Positions 54,365-63,571 of a DNA stretch of 64,000 nt are shown here, one piece after another (the stretch's first letter is position 1; the number at the start of each line of letters is the position of its first letter). The notes under the pieces were generated by a model. It did no database searches and was not told the DNA's origin. It saw only the letters and a program-made list of their open reading frames with translations. Origin of the DNA: Hyphomicrobiales bacterium (lineage in GTDB: Bacteria; Pseudomonadota; Alphaproteobacteria; Parvibaculales; Parvibaculaceae); the NCBI GenBank assembly GCA_016124805.1, contig WGND01000011.1, positions 248,001 through 312,000 of the forward strand. The letters are read 5' to 3'. The position numbers and the translations under genes were made by a program.

Positions 54365-55873
54365 ATGCTCTTCAATTCGCCCGTCTTCATTTTCGGATTC
54401 CTTCCGTTAACAGCCCTTTTGTGCTTCAGCATTCGCGCCGTGCTTGGCCGGGAGTCGAGCCTTGCCTTTCTGGTGCTGGCTTCGCTGTTTTTCTATGGCT
54501 GGTGGAACCCGGTCTATCTCCCGCTTCTGATCGGTCTGGCGGTTTTCAATTTCCTGCTGGCCCGTCCGATCATGTCGGAGCGAAAGAAGGCCAATGGCGG
54601 CTGGTCGAAAGCGCTGATGATTTTTGGTGTCTGCGTCGATCTGGGCGCGCTTGGCTATTTCAAATATACCGATTTCCTCATCAACACCGTCAACACAATC
54701 GGCGGGACGGATTATCACCTGCAGCACATCATTCTGCCACTTGCCATTTCCTTTTTCACCTTCCAGAAGATCGCCTATCTGGTCGATGCCAGCCGTGGCG
54801 AGGTCGAGCCGCATAGTTTTCTGGAATATTGTTTTTTCGTGATGTTCTTCCCGCAGCTCATTGCCGGTCCGATTGTTCATCACAAGGAAATTTTCTCCCA
54901 GACCAAGATGAAGCGCGGCTTTGCCTTTGATCGCATGAATGTCTCGATCGGCTTGACGATCTTCCTGATCGGCCTCTTCAAAAAGGTTGTGCTGGCCGAC
55001 AATGTGGCGCCGAGTGCCAACTGGGTTTTCGGGCTGGCCCATCAGGGGCAGGCAGTTGGCTTTCTTGCCGCATGGGAAGCGATGCTGGCCTATACGTTCC
55101 AGCTCTATTTCGATTTTTCGGGCTATTCCGATATGGCGATTGGCGCAGCGCGTATTTTCGGTATCAAGCTGCCGCTCAATTTCCATTCGCCCTATCAGGC
55201 GATCAACATTATTGATTTCTGGCGCCGCTGGCACATGACGCTGTCGCGCTTTCTGCGGGACTATCTCTATATCTCGCTGGGCGGCAACCGGAAGGGGTTC
55301 TTCCGGCGTTATGCCAATCTGTTCATCACCATGGCGCTGGGTGGATTATGGCACGGGCCGGCATGGACCTTCATGCTGTGGGGTGCGGCGCATGGCAGCT
55401 TTCTGATCATCAATCATGCATGGCGCGCCCTGCCGCGCAAACCGATCAATGCCTGGTGGTCGCGCGGCATCGCCCGGCTGGTTACGTTTCTGGCAGTGGC
55501 GCTTGCATGGGTTCTCTTCCGTGCTGAAAGTCTCGATGCCGCAATGATCATTTATCAGGGTCTGGTGAATGTTCCTGATGATCTCAACGTATCTGCGCTG
55601 GGTATTGATCTGCTGTGGCTCAGCTTCTGGATGGGTATTCTCTGGTACTGGCCCAATACCCAGCAGCTCATGGCGCTTGTGAAGCCCGCCTATGACTATG
55701 GTCGTCGAGAGCGACATGCCGACCCGCTGCTTTTGCCCATTGAGGGCACGCGTTATGGATGGCTGGGGGTCTGGCGGCCCGGTATGGCCGCTGCCGTGCT
55801 TGTTGGCCTTGCCGCGACCGTTTCCATTCTGAGCCTGCAAAGGGTCAGCGAATTTCTCTATTTCCAGTTCTAG
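54365..55873 (+). CDS. MBOAT family O-acyltransferase (AlgI-like)
   Basis: MLFNSPVFIFGFLPLTALLCF, FDFSGYSDMAIGAARIFGIKLPLNFHSPYQAINIIDFWRRWHMTLSRFLRDYLYISLGGNRKG, GGLWHGPAWTFMLWGAAHG. Confidence 0.96.
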   Translation: MLFNSPVFIFGFLPLTALLCFSIRAVLGRESSLAFLVLASLFFYGWWNPVYLPLLIGLAVFNFLLARPIMSERKKANGGWSKALMIFGVCVDLGALGYFKYTDFLINTVNTIGGTDYHLQHIILPLAISFFTFQKIAYLVDASRGEVEPHSFLEYCFFVMFFPQLIAGPIVHHKEIFSQTKMKRGFAFDRMNVSIGLTIFLIGLFKKVVLADNVAPSANWVFGLAHQGQAVGFLAAWEAMLAYTFQLYFDFSGYSDMAIGAARIFGIKLPLNFHSPYQAINIIDFWRRWHMTLSRFLRDYLYISLGGNRKGFFRRYANLFITMALGGLWHGPAWTFMLWGAAHGSFLIINHAWRALPRKPINAWWSRGIARLVTFLAVALAWVLFRAESLDAAMIIYQGLVNVPDDLNVSALGIDLLWLSFWMGILWYWPNTQQLMALVKPAYDYGRRERHADPLLLPIEGTRYGWLGVWRPGMAAAVLVGLAATVSILSLQRVSEFLYFQF

Positions 55874-55878
55874 GTATC

Positions 55879-56898
55879 ATGAACAAGCTGGCCACACGCT
55901 ACCTGCTGACCCTGATGGCAACGATGCTTGTTGGCCTCGGGCTCGCCTTTGCGTTCAATGTGAGCGTGGACCCGCTGTGGTATTTCCAGGGCAATCAATG
56001 GGGCAGTGTCAATTATGCCTTCAATGAGCGCGTGACAAAGGTCAATCGCTTCCTGCCGCGCCAGTCGGAATATGACTGCATCATTTTCGGGGACAGCCGG
56101 ATCACCCTGTTGCCGGAAGAAAAAATCACCGGACATCATTGTTATAATTTTGCCTTCTCCGCCGGCAAGGGCGAAGAATTTCTGGCCTATGCCAAATATC
56201 TCGACGCCCGCGGTTTCCGTCCTGATCTTGTGATTGTGGGACTGAGCATCAGTGAATATCGGGCCCATGTGGGTGGTCCCAACATTCCCGGATTCATCAG
56301 TGAGCAGACTGATCCGCTGAGCTATATGAGCCAGTATCTGTCACTTGATACGCTGGCTTATGCCTATCGGACATTATTTGGAAAATCACCGATTGATCGT
56401 GTCTATGACAGCAATTTTCATTGCCATGTTGCCTCGGGCGCGACGCATTATGATCCTGCTGTTCCCATACGTGACCTGAAGTCCGGGCCCTTTACCGGCC
56501 TTGAGCGTATTGATCTCATGGATCAGATGCGGCTCATTTTTCCCAATGCGCGCTTTGTCGGCTACACGCCGCCCATTTCAGCCTGGGCCATTCAGGCCTA
56601 TGACGAGATGGGATGGCTTGACGACTATACCCATGCGCTGCACCGCGCGAGTTCCGTCTTTGACGCCTATTATGATTTCAGCGTGCCTTCTGACATCACC
56701 ACCAATCCTGTCAATACCTATGACGGAACGCATTATTCGGAAGAGGCCAATGCGCTTATCGCGTCGGCCATTTCAACCGGTGACACGGGACAGGCACTTG
56801 ATCTGAAGGATCTGAGTGAAGAGGAAATGCGGGCGGCATATCACGCGCGGCTGACTGCGTATCAGGCGTTGATGCTGCGACCGCTCAAGGGCGACTGA
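55879..56898 (+). CDS. SGNH-hydrolase-like membrane-anchored protein, putative partner of the MBOAT protein
   Basis: N-terminal TM; CIIFGDSRITLL (GDS block) and C-terminal TYDGTHYSEEAN (DxxH); 5 bp downstream of the MBOAT gene. Confidence 0.7.
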   Translation: MNKLATRYLLTLMATMLVGLGLAFAFNVSVDPLWYFQGNQWGSVNYAFNERVTKVNRFLPRQSEYDCIIFGDSRITLLPEEKITGHHCYNFAFSAGKGEEFLAYAKYLDARGFRPDLVIVGLSISEYRAHVGGPNIPGFISEQTDPLSYMSQYLSLDTLAYAYRTLFGKSPIDRVYDSNFHCHVASGATHYDPAVPIRDLKSGPFTGLERIDLMDQMRLIFPNARFVGYTPPISAWAIQAYDEMGWLDDYTHALHRASSVFDAYYDFSVPSDITTNPVNTYDGTHYSEEANALIASAISTGDTGQALDLKDLSEEEMRAAYHARLTAYQALMLRPLKGD

Positions 56899-57401
56899 AC
56901 ACCGACCATTCGTTTTTGATTGGGATTCAGGCGGAGATCATCCGGGGCGATGACGACGAATATCTGGTGGCCTGCGCCATCCTTCGTGCTCACCGGGAAA
57001 ACACCGCGATAGACCTTGATAAAGTTACGCCCGTTAATCGGAAGCTCAGTCCAGGAATAGATGCAGGATTGGTCCTGAATGACATCGGCAAATTCCTGAC
57101 GGCGGATTTGGGCGCCTTCTTCTGTCAGATGTTCGCCGAGAAGCTTGTTTGTATAATCAAAGCAGAATATTTCGCGGCAGCCCGTGCCTGCGAGGCGATA
57201 GCGATATTCCATTTTGCTATCGGGCATATCAATCGGCTCCAGCACCAATATCCACGGCGCAACGCTCGGCACGCCCGACGGTGACAAGCGTTCGCGCGAC
57301 GGCATCGACTGACCGTCCAGACATGACTCCCAGTAGGCCTGAAAGACCGCGACCGGATGCCCCGCCGGCATTTCGTCCAATGTGATTGCCCGATAACCCA
57401 C
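56862..57401 (-). CDS. PAS-domain (PAS_5-like) protein
   Basis: FQAYWESCLDGQSMPSRERLSPSGVPSVAPWILVLEPID, YRYRLAGTGCREIFCFDYTNKLLGEHL. Confidence 0.75.
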   Translation of the reverse strand: MGYRAITLDEMPAGHPVAVFQAYWESCLDGQSMPSRERLSPSGVPSVAPWILVLEPIDMPDSKMEYRYRLAGTGCREIFCFDYTNKLLGEHLTEEGAQIRRQEFADVIQDQSCIYSWTELPINGRNFIKVYRGVFPVSTKDGAGHQIFVVIAPDDLRLNPNQKRMVGVQSPLSGRSINA

Positions 57402-57481
57402 GCATGACCCCTTAAAATTCGGAGTCTCAGGGTCTCATGATTTATTTACCAAACTATTGATAGCGCTTTTCAAAGGCATAT

Positions 57482-58597
57482 CTATCTGGCGAGAAAGCTG
57501 TCAATGCGCGTGCGGAGGTTTTCTCGGATATTGAGGTAAAAAAGGTTGTAGTCATAGATATGGTAGTCGCCATTGAAGACGCCATATGTGTAGCCCTCTT
57601 TTTCCGGTGGAGAGACCACGAGCACATCATTGGAGCAGGCAGCCCCCGTCAATGCCGGTTCGGCAGCCGGGAAGGGCTGATCCGCCGTTACGAAGGGCAA
57701 AGAGCCGAGATTGGCGGATGCCGGTGCGGTATCGTTCCGCTTCCAGGTCAGTGGATTGATACAGGTCAGCTCCTTTTCGCCGATTTTTGTATAGGCGCCA
57801 TCGGCCCATGTCTTGCCGTTCACCGTCCAGTTCTCGCGATCAACTGCGTCCCTGACAGAGTTCCAGTTGATCATGCAGCCCGTTTCACTGGCTGATTCAC
57901 AGACGGGAATACCGGGAACGTCCGCCTCGACGGGCAGCGAGGAGCCGATCAGATAGGCGGCCACCATGCGTCGGGCGAGAGGTGTGCCTGCAATCTTTTC
58001 GCGCAACAGGCGAATGCCGTGCAGAGAGCCCTGGCTGTGGGCAGCGATAATGAAGGGGCGTCCCATATTGCGATGGGCGATGAATTCCTCGAAGGCCGCC
58101 GAGACATCCTGATAGGCAAGATCAAGGGCCTTGTCGCCGTCGCCGCTCTTGTCCATGAAGGAATAAAGCGTTGCCTGACGATAGCGCGGCGCGAAAATCC
58201 GGCAGCAGCCGTTATAGGCGCTCGCCTGATAGCGCAGCACGCCGCTTTCCAGCAGCTCTTTTGTGGTGCCACCTTCATCGAAATGGGCGTTCCAGCCATC
58301 CTTGGAATAATAGGTGGTGGGGTGAATGAAAAAGACATCGACCAGCGCCTCTGCCTGTCCATCCCGTACATCGCTGTCGGCTGGTGTGACATCGGCGAGA
58401 TCTTTTGTCTGTGGCAGGGCTGCCCAGGCTTCTTCTTTCGTGTAGTCCGGGGCAGGCGTCGCTGTTGCCAGATCAAAACCCGACCAGGGCTTCAGGAAGA
58501 CGGCTTCGCGAAGGGATTTATTGGAATAGAGGACTGCCGCCGCGATGCCCATCAGGACGATGATTGCCAATACGGCCAGCAACAACTTTTTCAACAT
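57482..58597 (-). CDS. DUF3089 family protein (alpha/beta hydrolase-like)
   Basis: VDVFFIHPTTYYSKDGWNAHFDE, FIIAAHSQGSLHGIRLLRE, NPLTWKRN. Confidence 0.83.
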   Translation of the reverse strand: MLKKLLLAVLAIIVLMGIAAAVLYSNKSLREAVFLKPWSGFDLATATPAPDYTKEEAWAALPQTKDLADVTPADSDVRDGQAEALVDVFFIHPTTYYSKDGWNAHFDEGGTTKELLESGVLRYQASAYNGCCRIFAPRYRQATLYSFMDKSGDGDKALDLAYQDVSAAFEEFIAHRNMGRPFIIAAHSQGSLHGIRLLREKIAGTPLARRMVAAYLIGSSLPVEADVPGIPVCESASETGCMINWNSVRDAVDRENWTVNGKTWADGAYTKIGEKELTCINPLTWKRNDTAPASANLGSLPFVTADQPFPAAEPALTGAACSNDVLVVSPPEKEGYTYGVFNGDYHIYDYNLFYLNIRENLRTRIDSFLAR

Positions 58598-58611
58598 ACC
58601 CTTACTCCCTG

Positions 58612-59004
58612 TCAGCCTTTATGGCTGGTCTGCCATTCTTCAAGTCCGCGACGATAGCCTGAATAGCCGGGCTGATCGATAGCGAGTTTGCTCAGTGTTG
58701 TCTGCCAGAGATGATCTGCAAGGCACGGCGTCGTCAGGTCAATCCGTCCGGCTTCAATCTCGGTGCAAAGAAGACGGTTCAGATCCTCAAGTGAGCCCGT
58801 TTTGCCGGTCAGGGCCTGCAAGCGGCTTAGTTCTTCCGCATTGGCAACAGGCGCAATTTCCAGTTCACGTTTGACAATATCAAGCGCATTGGCCGCAACG
58901 CGGGCATGAAACGCCACATGGCCCTTGAGATGAGGCGTCACCTGATCGCGAATAAAATCAGCGACGGCCTGTACAAGTTCGGCACTGGTTGGCTGGTCCT
59001 GCAT
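58612..59004 (-). CDS. DUF6285-like protein
   Basis: PTSAELVQAVADFIRDQVTPHLKGHVAFHARVAANALDIVKREL; 2 bp from the APH-like gene. Confidence 0.65.
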   Translation of the reverse strand: MQDQPTSAELVQAVADFIRDQVTPHLKGHVAFHARVAANALDIVKRELEIAPVANAEELSRLQALTGKTGSLEDLNRLLCTEIEAGRIDLTTPCLADHLWQTTLSKLAIDQPGYSGYRRGLEEWQTSHKG

Positions 59005-59006
59005 GG

Positions 59007-60017
59007 TCAGTTTCCTCCAAGGGGCGCGAGCAGACGCAAGAGGTCGATTTCGTTTTCAGAGGAGCGTCGTCCAATGGCTGCGCGTTCGACCGACCGGTCG
59101 GCGCCGGACTTGAAGGCTTGCACCATGAGCATGCACATGACACCCCATTTCATCGTCCCGAGAACTTCCCAATATTTGACGCGCGCCGGATCGACCTTTC
59201 GGCCTGACGTGGCTTCATAGCCTTCAAACATGTCTTCACGCTGGCCGAAGCCACCGACAGGCGCGTCGATATTGCCGAAGCGCCAGGCATTCACGCAAAT
59301 CCAGCCGAGGTCTTCCATAGGGTCGCCAGTGTGGGCCAGTTCCCAGTCGAGCACGGCCCGCACACCATTGGCGCCGATCATCAGATTGCCATTGCGGAAA
59401 TCACCATGCACCAGCGTATTGGCTTCATCCTGTGGCGGCAGATTGTCTTCAAGCCAGCGAAACGCAATCTCGAAGACAGGGTGGGGATGGTTATGCGCCT
59501 TGTAGAGATCGCGATAATGTTTGATCTCATCTGCGGCAGGCGAATGACGCAGTTCAGGCAGGTTCTCCAGCGGAATTGAGTGCAGCAGGCCGAGTATTTC
59601 ACCGCATTGGCGGGCAAGCTTCGGCCGGGCTTGCGCATATTCCTCATCCCGCAGGATTTTACGCGCAATCGTTTCGCCTTCGACGCGGCCCATGATGAAG
59701 CCCTCGCCAATGCCGTCGTCAGGCCTGAGCACATGGCGCACGCGAGGCACGGGGATCCCTGTCAGGCCTGCGATTTCGATCAGGCTCGCCTCTGTTTCCA
59801 GCGGCACAGCGGACGCGCTGCGCTCCGTCATGCCGGGCGGCCGACGGCGCAGGATGAGCGCCTCGCTGTGTGTGGCGTGGTCGGCCTCGAAGGCCCAGGT
59901 TTCCTGACTGGCACCACCTGACAGGCGCTTCAGATCGGAAATGCCATAGGCCTGGTCCAAATGCGCTTTGGCGACCTGCGTGAGGCCGGCAAGCAACGAA
60001 GCCTGATCATCAGACAT
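59007..60017 (-). CDS. Aminoglycoside phosphotransferase-fold family protein
   Basis: GGASQETWAFEAD, NTLVHGDFRNGNLMIGANGVRAVLDWELAHTGDPMEDLGWICVNAWRFG. Confidence 0.9.
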   Translation of the reverse strand: MSDDQASLLAGLTQVAKAHLDQAYGISDLKRLSGGASQETWAFEADHATHSEALILRRRPPGMTERSASAVPLETEASLIEIAGLTGIPVPRVRHVLRPDDGIGEGFIMGRVEGETIARKILRDEEYAQARPKLARQCGEILGLLHSIPLENLPELRHSPAADEIKHYRDLYKAHNHPHPVFEIAFRWLEDNLPPQDEANTLVHGDFRNGNLMIGANGVRAVLDWELAHTGDPMEDLGWICVNAWRFGNIDAPVGGFGQREDMFEGYEATSGRKVDPARVKYWEVLGTMKWGVMCMLMVQAFKSGADRSVERAAIGRRSSENEIDLLRLLAPLGGN

Positions 60018-60236
60018 GTAAGGCCTTGCCTGTCTGACGGTTGATGTTCCGCACGATGATCTCTCCCCCTGGCACGCCTTGCATTCCGGCTTATTTCGCT
60101 GTGACAGCGCTTGTTGGGCTTAAACCTGACACAAATGCATGCGAATGGTAAAATAACGGACAGACCCTGATCAGGCCAGATCGGGCGAGGCAATGAAACG
60201 CAGCGTCAATGACCTGCGGGCAGGAGAGGCGGCAAT

Positions 60237-60977
60237 ATGAGCGATGACCAAGGCGGAACTGATTCCGAAATGGGGGCAGGGCGGGCGACCTCCGAACCCC
60301 ATTTGATTCTGCCGGGTAAAAAGCCCAGTTTCGCGGGCCGCCTGCGGAATTATTTTCTCACTGGCATCGTCGTGGCCGCTCCTGTCGGCCTGACCATCTG
60401 GATCACCCGATCCTTTATTGATCTGGTGGATACCTGGTTTACGCCACTCATCCCGGAGCAATATCGGCCGGATAATTATCTGCCCTTTGATATTCCGGGC
60501 CTCGGCCTGCTGATTGCGCTTGTGCTACTGACATTGCTGGGGGCGCTGACAGCCAATATTTTTGGCCGCACCATTATCAGCGCCGCCGAGCGCCTCGTGA
60601 ACCGGATGCCTGTGGTACGCAGCATCTATAACGCGCTGAAGCAGATTTTCGAGACGGTGATCTCGCAATCCGGTTCCTCCTTTCGCGAAGTCGGCCTGAT
60701 TGAATATCCCCGTCCCGGCGTCTATTCGATTGTCTTCATCACGACGCCTTCCAAGCATGAAATCGCCACGCGCGTGGGCGAGGAAGTCATTGCCGTCTTC
60801 CTGCCGACCACGCCAAACCCGACCTCCGGCTTTCTGCTTTTTGTGCCGCGCAAGGATGTGACCGTGCTCGACATGAGTGTGGAAGAAGGCGCCAAGATGA
60901 TCATTTCGGCGGGCCTTGTGGAACCCAAGCATCTGGCAAAAAAGGCGGACGGGGACGAGCCCCTCAGCCCGACCTGA
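60237..60977 (+). CDS. DUF502 family membrane protein
   Basis: YFLTGIVVAAPVGLTIWITRSFIDLVD, VNRMPVVRSIYNALKQIFETV, FVTVVIT-like segment IVFITTPSKHEIATRVGEE. Confidence 0.88.
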   Translation: MSDDQGGTDSEMGAGRATSEPHLILPGKKPSFAGRLRNYFLTGIVVAAPVGLTIWITRSFIDLVDTWFTPLIPEQYRPDNYLPFDIPGLGLLIALVLLTLLGALTANIFGRTIISAAERLVNRMPVVRSIYNALKQIFETVISQSGSSFREVGLIEYPRPGVYSIVFITTPSKHEIATRVGEEVIAVFLPTTPNPTSGFLLFVPRKDVTVLDMSVEEGAKMIISAGLVEPKHLAKKADGDEPLSPT

Positions 60978-63060
60978 GATAGCGGATGGCTTCATCGCGT
61001 TCGAAGAGATAGAGCAGGGTGCGAAGCGCCTGACCGCGCGGTGTTTCCAGTTCCGGATCGCGCCCGAGGATGAGACGCGCATCATCATAGGCCGCCTTCA
61101 GCAGGTTGCCCTGCGTGTCGATCTGGGCCAGACGGAAGGTTGGCAGACCGCTCTGGCGGATGCCGAGTAATTCGCCAGCGCCACGCAGACGCAGATCTTC
61201 CTCCGCAATCAGAAAGCCATCTTCTGTTTCCCGCATGATGCGAATGCGAGCCTGTGCCGTTTCACCCAATGGAGTCTGATAGAGCAGGAGGCAAGTTGAC
61301 TTGTCGCCGCCACGTCCGACGCGGCCTCGCAGCTGATGCAGCTGGGCCAGACCGAAACGCTCAGCATGTTCAATGACCATGATCGTGGCGCTGGGCACAT
61401 TCACGCCGACCTCAATGACTGTCGTGGCCACCAGAACGCGGATGTCGCCTGACTCGAAGGCTGACATGACCCGATCTTTTTCAGTCGGCTTCATGCGGCC
61501 GTGAACAAGGCCAACCTGATCGCCAAAAAGCTGTTTCAAATGATTGAAGCGTTCTTCCGCCGCCGTCACATCAAGTTCGTCTGATTCTTCGACAAGCGGG
61601 CAGACCCAGTAAATCTGGGCGCCGGACTTCAAGGCACGCTGCATGGCATCGACCACTTCATGCAGGCGCTCGACGGGCAGGGCCCGCGTGTCGATGGGTT
61701 TGCGCCCCGGCGGCTTTTCATCAAGCTTTGAGACATCCATGTCGCCATAGGCGGTGAGCGTCAAGGTGCGGGGAATGGGCGTTGCCGTCATAACAAGCAC
61801 ATCGGTGCCGACACCACCCTTGGCCGACAGGGCCAGACGCTGATGCACGCCGAAGCGATGCTGCTCGTCGACAACCACAAGCGCGAGTTTGTCGAATGCC
61901 ACATCATCCTGAAACAGGGCATGAGTGCCGACCAGAATATCGATTTTGCCGGAGGCGACTGCGGTGAGAATCTCTGCCCGCTTGGCGCCTTTGTCGCGGC
62001 CTGTGAGGAGCGCGAGGCGGACGCCTGCCGCTTCACACAGAGGCGAGAGGCTGGCTGCATGCTGACGAGCCAGAATTTCGGTGGGGACCATAAGGCCTGC
62101 CTGAAAACCGGCTTCGACCGCATTGAGCATGGCGAGCAGGGCGACAATGGTTTTGCCGCTGCCGACATCGCCCTGCAGCAGGCGCAGCATGCGCCGGTCC
62201 GACATGGCATCGGCATCAATTTCGCGTAGGGCGCGCTGTTGGGCGCCTGTCAGTTTGTAGGGCAGTTCGGCAAGCACCTTCTGGCGCAGATGACCATCGC
62301 CCCTGACGATGCGGCCGGGCAGATGGCGCATGCGCAGACGAACAAGGCCGAGCGCCAGCTGATTGGCGAGCAATTCATCATAGGCCAGCCGGGCGCGGGC
62401 CGGTGCCGTGCCCAGCAGGTCTTCATTGGTTCCCGGATTGTGGGCCTGCGTCAGCGCCTCATGCCATGTCGGAAAGCGCTGGGATTTTGCCCAGGCGGGA
62501 TCCTGCCATTCGGTCAGCTTCGGCGCGCGGCTGACAGCGGCCTTGATCGCCTTCTGCAATGATTTGAGCGGCAGGCCCGCCGTCAGCGGATAGACCGGCT
62601 CGATCAATGGCAGTTCATGCACGGCACCGGGTTCCAGCACGTGATCAGGGTGGGTCATCTGCGGTTCGCCCTGATAGAACTCAATGCGACCGCTGATAAG
62701 CCGCGTGCTGCCCTCGGGCAGGATGCGCGTCAGGTAGTCTGCCTTGGCACGGAAGAAAACGAGCTGCATCTCGCCTGTCGCATCATGCACATGGATACGA
62801 TAGGGCAAACGCGATGAACGCGGCACGACATGATGGCCGACAACGACTTCCATGGTGACAATTTCACCATCCCTGGCCTCGGCGATGGCCGGCCGTTTGC
62901 GCCGGTCGATAAGGCCGGAGGGCAGATGCCAGCAGAGATCAATCGCCTTGGGCTCGGCAGACGTGCCAACCAGCCGGGCGACAAGCTTCTCCAGACGCGG
63001 TCCGATGCCGGGCAGGGTTCGGGCCGGGGCAAAGAGGGGAAAGAGGATTTCAGGCCGCAT
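60964..63060 (-). CDS. recG: ATP-dependent DNA helicase RecG
   Basis: RLLQGDVGSGKTIVALLAML, VVDEQHRFGVHQR, MTATPIPRTL, VHGRMKPTEKDRVM, QLRGRVGRG. Confidence 0.97.
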   Translation of the reverse strand: MRPEILFPLFAPARTLPGIGPRLEKLVARLVGTSAEPKAIDLCWHLPSGLIDRRKRPAIAEARDGEIVTMEVVVGHHVVPRSSRLPYRIHVHDATGEMQLVFFRAKADYLTRILPEGSTRLISGRIEFYQGEPQMTHPDHVLEPGAVHELPLIEPVYPLTAGLPLKSLQKAIKAAVSRAPKLTEWQDPAWAKSQRFPTWHEALTQAHNPGTNEDLLGTAPARARLAYDELLANQLALGLVRLRMRHLPGRIVRGDGHLRQKVLAELPYKLTGAQQRALREIDADAMSDRRMLRLLQGDVGSGKTIVALLAMLNAVEAGFQAGLMVPTEILARQHAASLSPLCEAAGVRLALLTGRDKGAKRAEILTAVASGKIDILVGTHALFQDDVAFDKLALVVVDEQHRFGVHQRLALSAKGGVGTDVLVMTATPIPRTLTLTAYGDMDVSKLDEKPPGRKPIDTRALPVERLHEVVDAMQRALKSGAQIYWVCPLVEESDELDVTAAEERFNHLKQLFGDQVGLVHGRMKPTEKDRVMSAFESGDIRVLVATTVIEVGVNVPSATIMVIEHAERFGLAQLHQLRGRVGRGGDKSTCLLLYQTPLGETAQARIRIMRETEDGFLIAEEDLRLRGAGELLGIRQSGLPTFRLAQIDTQGNLLKAAYDDARLILGRDPELETPRGQALRTLLYLFERDEAIRYLRSG

Positions 63061-63255
63061 GGGGCGCGAAACGGCGCGAAAGCCGCCTTCCGGAATGAAC
63101 AGGGCTGTGAATCATGGAGGACATCCTAAGCCTGCCGGGCCGGAACGGAAATCATCTTGTCAGTTGAGGCATTTGATCGTCGCGGAAGGGTGGCACTTGG
63201 CGCGAGCAAGGGCTATATCCCTCAGAACAAAGCGAAAATGACAGGATTTGTGACC

Positions 63256-63546
63256 ATGCCAGACCAGTTGACGGACCATGACATTCGCCTCAGACGCCTC
63301 AAATTTCGCTCCTGGCATCGCGGTATCAAGGAAATGGACCTGATCCTGGGCCATTTTGCCGATGAAATTCTTGCCACTCTGCCGCTCGAGCAGATTGAGC
63401 AGTATGAATCACTTATCGAGATTGGTGACACGACCCTTTACAACTGGGTGACGGGGCGCGAAAAACCTGAGCCCGAGCATGATACGCCCGTCTTTGCGCG
63501 CATCTGCGAGTTTCATCATCTGAAAGGAACACTCTGGCAGCGCTAA
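63256..63546 (+). CDS. sdhE: FAD assembly factor SdhE (succinate dehydrogenase assembly factor 2 family)
   Basis: RRLKFRSWHRGIKEMDLILGHFAD and LLYNWVTG-like TTLYNWVTGREKPEPEHD; start 63238 also possible. Confidence 0.88.
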   Translation: MPDQLTDHDIRLRRLKFRSWHRGIKEMDLILGHFADEILATLPLEQIEQYESLIEIGDTTLYNWVTGREKPEPEHDTPVFARICEFHHLKGTLWQR

Positions 63547-63571
63547 GCTGATCCGGAGCCGAGACACCGCA

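Noticed and set aside
59007-60017. Aminoglycoside resistance gene
   Set aside because: APH fold, but the sequence and its DUF6285 neighbour fit the acyl-CoA-metabolism-associated phosphotransferase group rather than known resistance enzymes.
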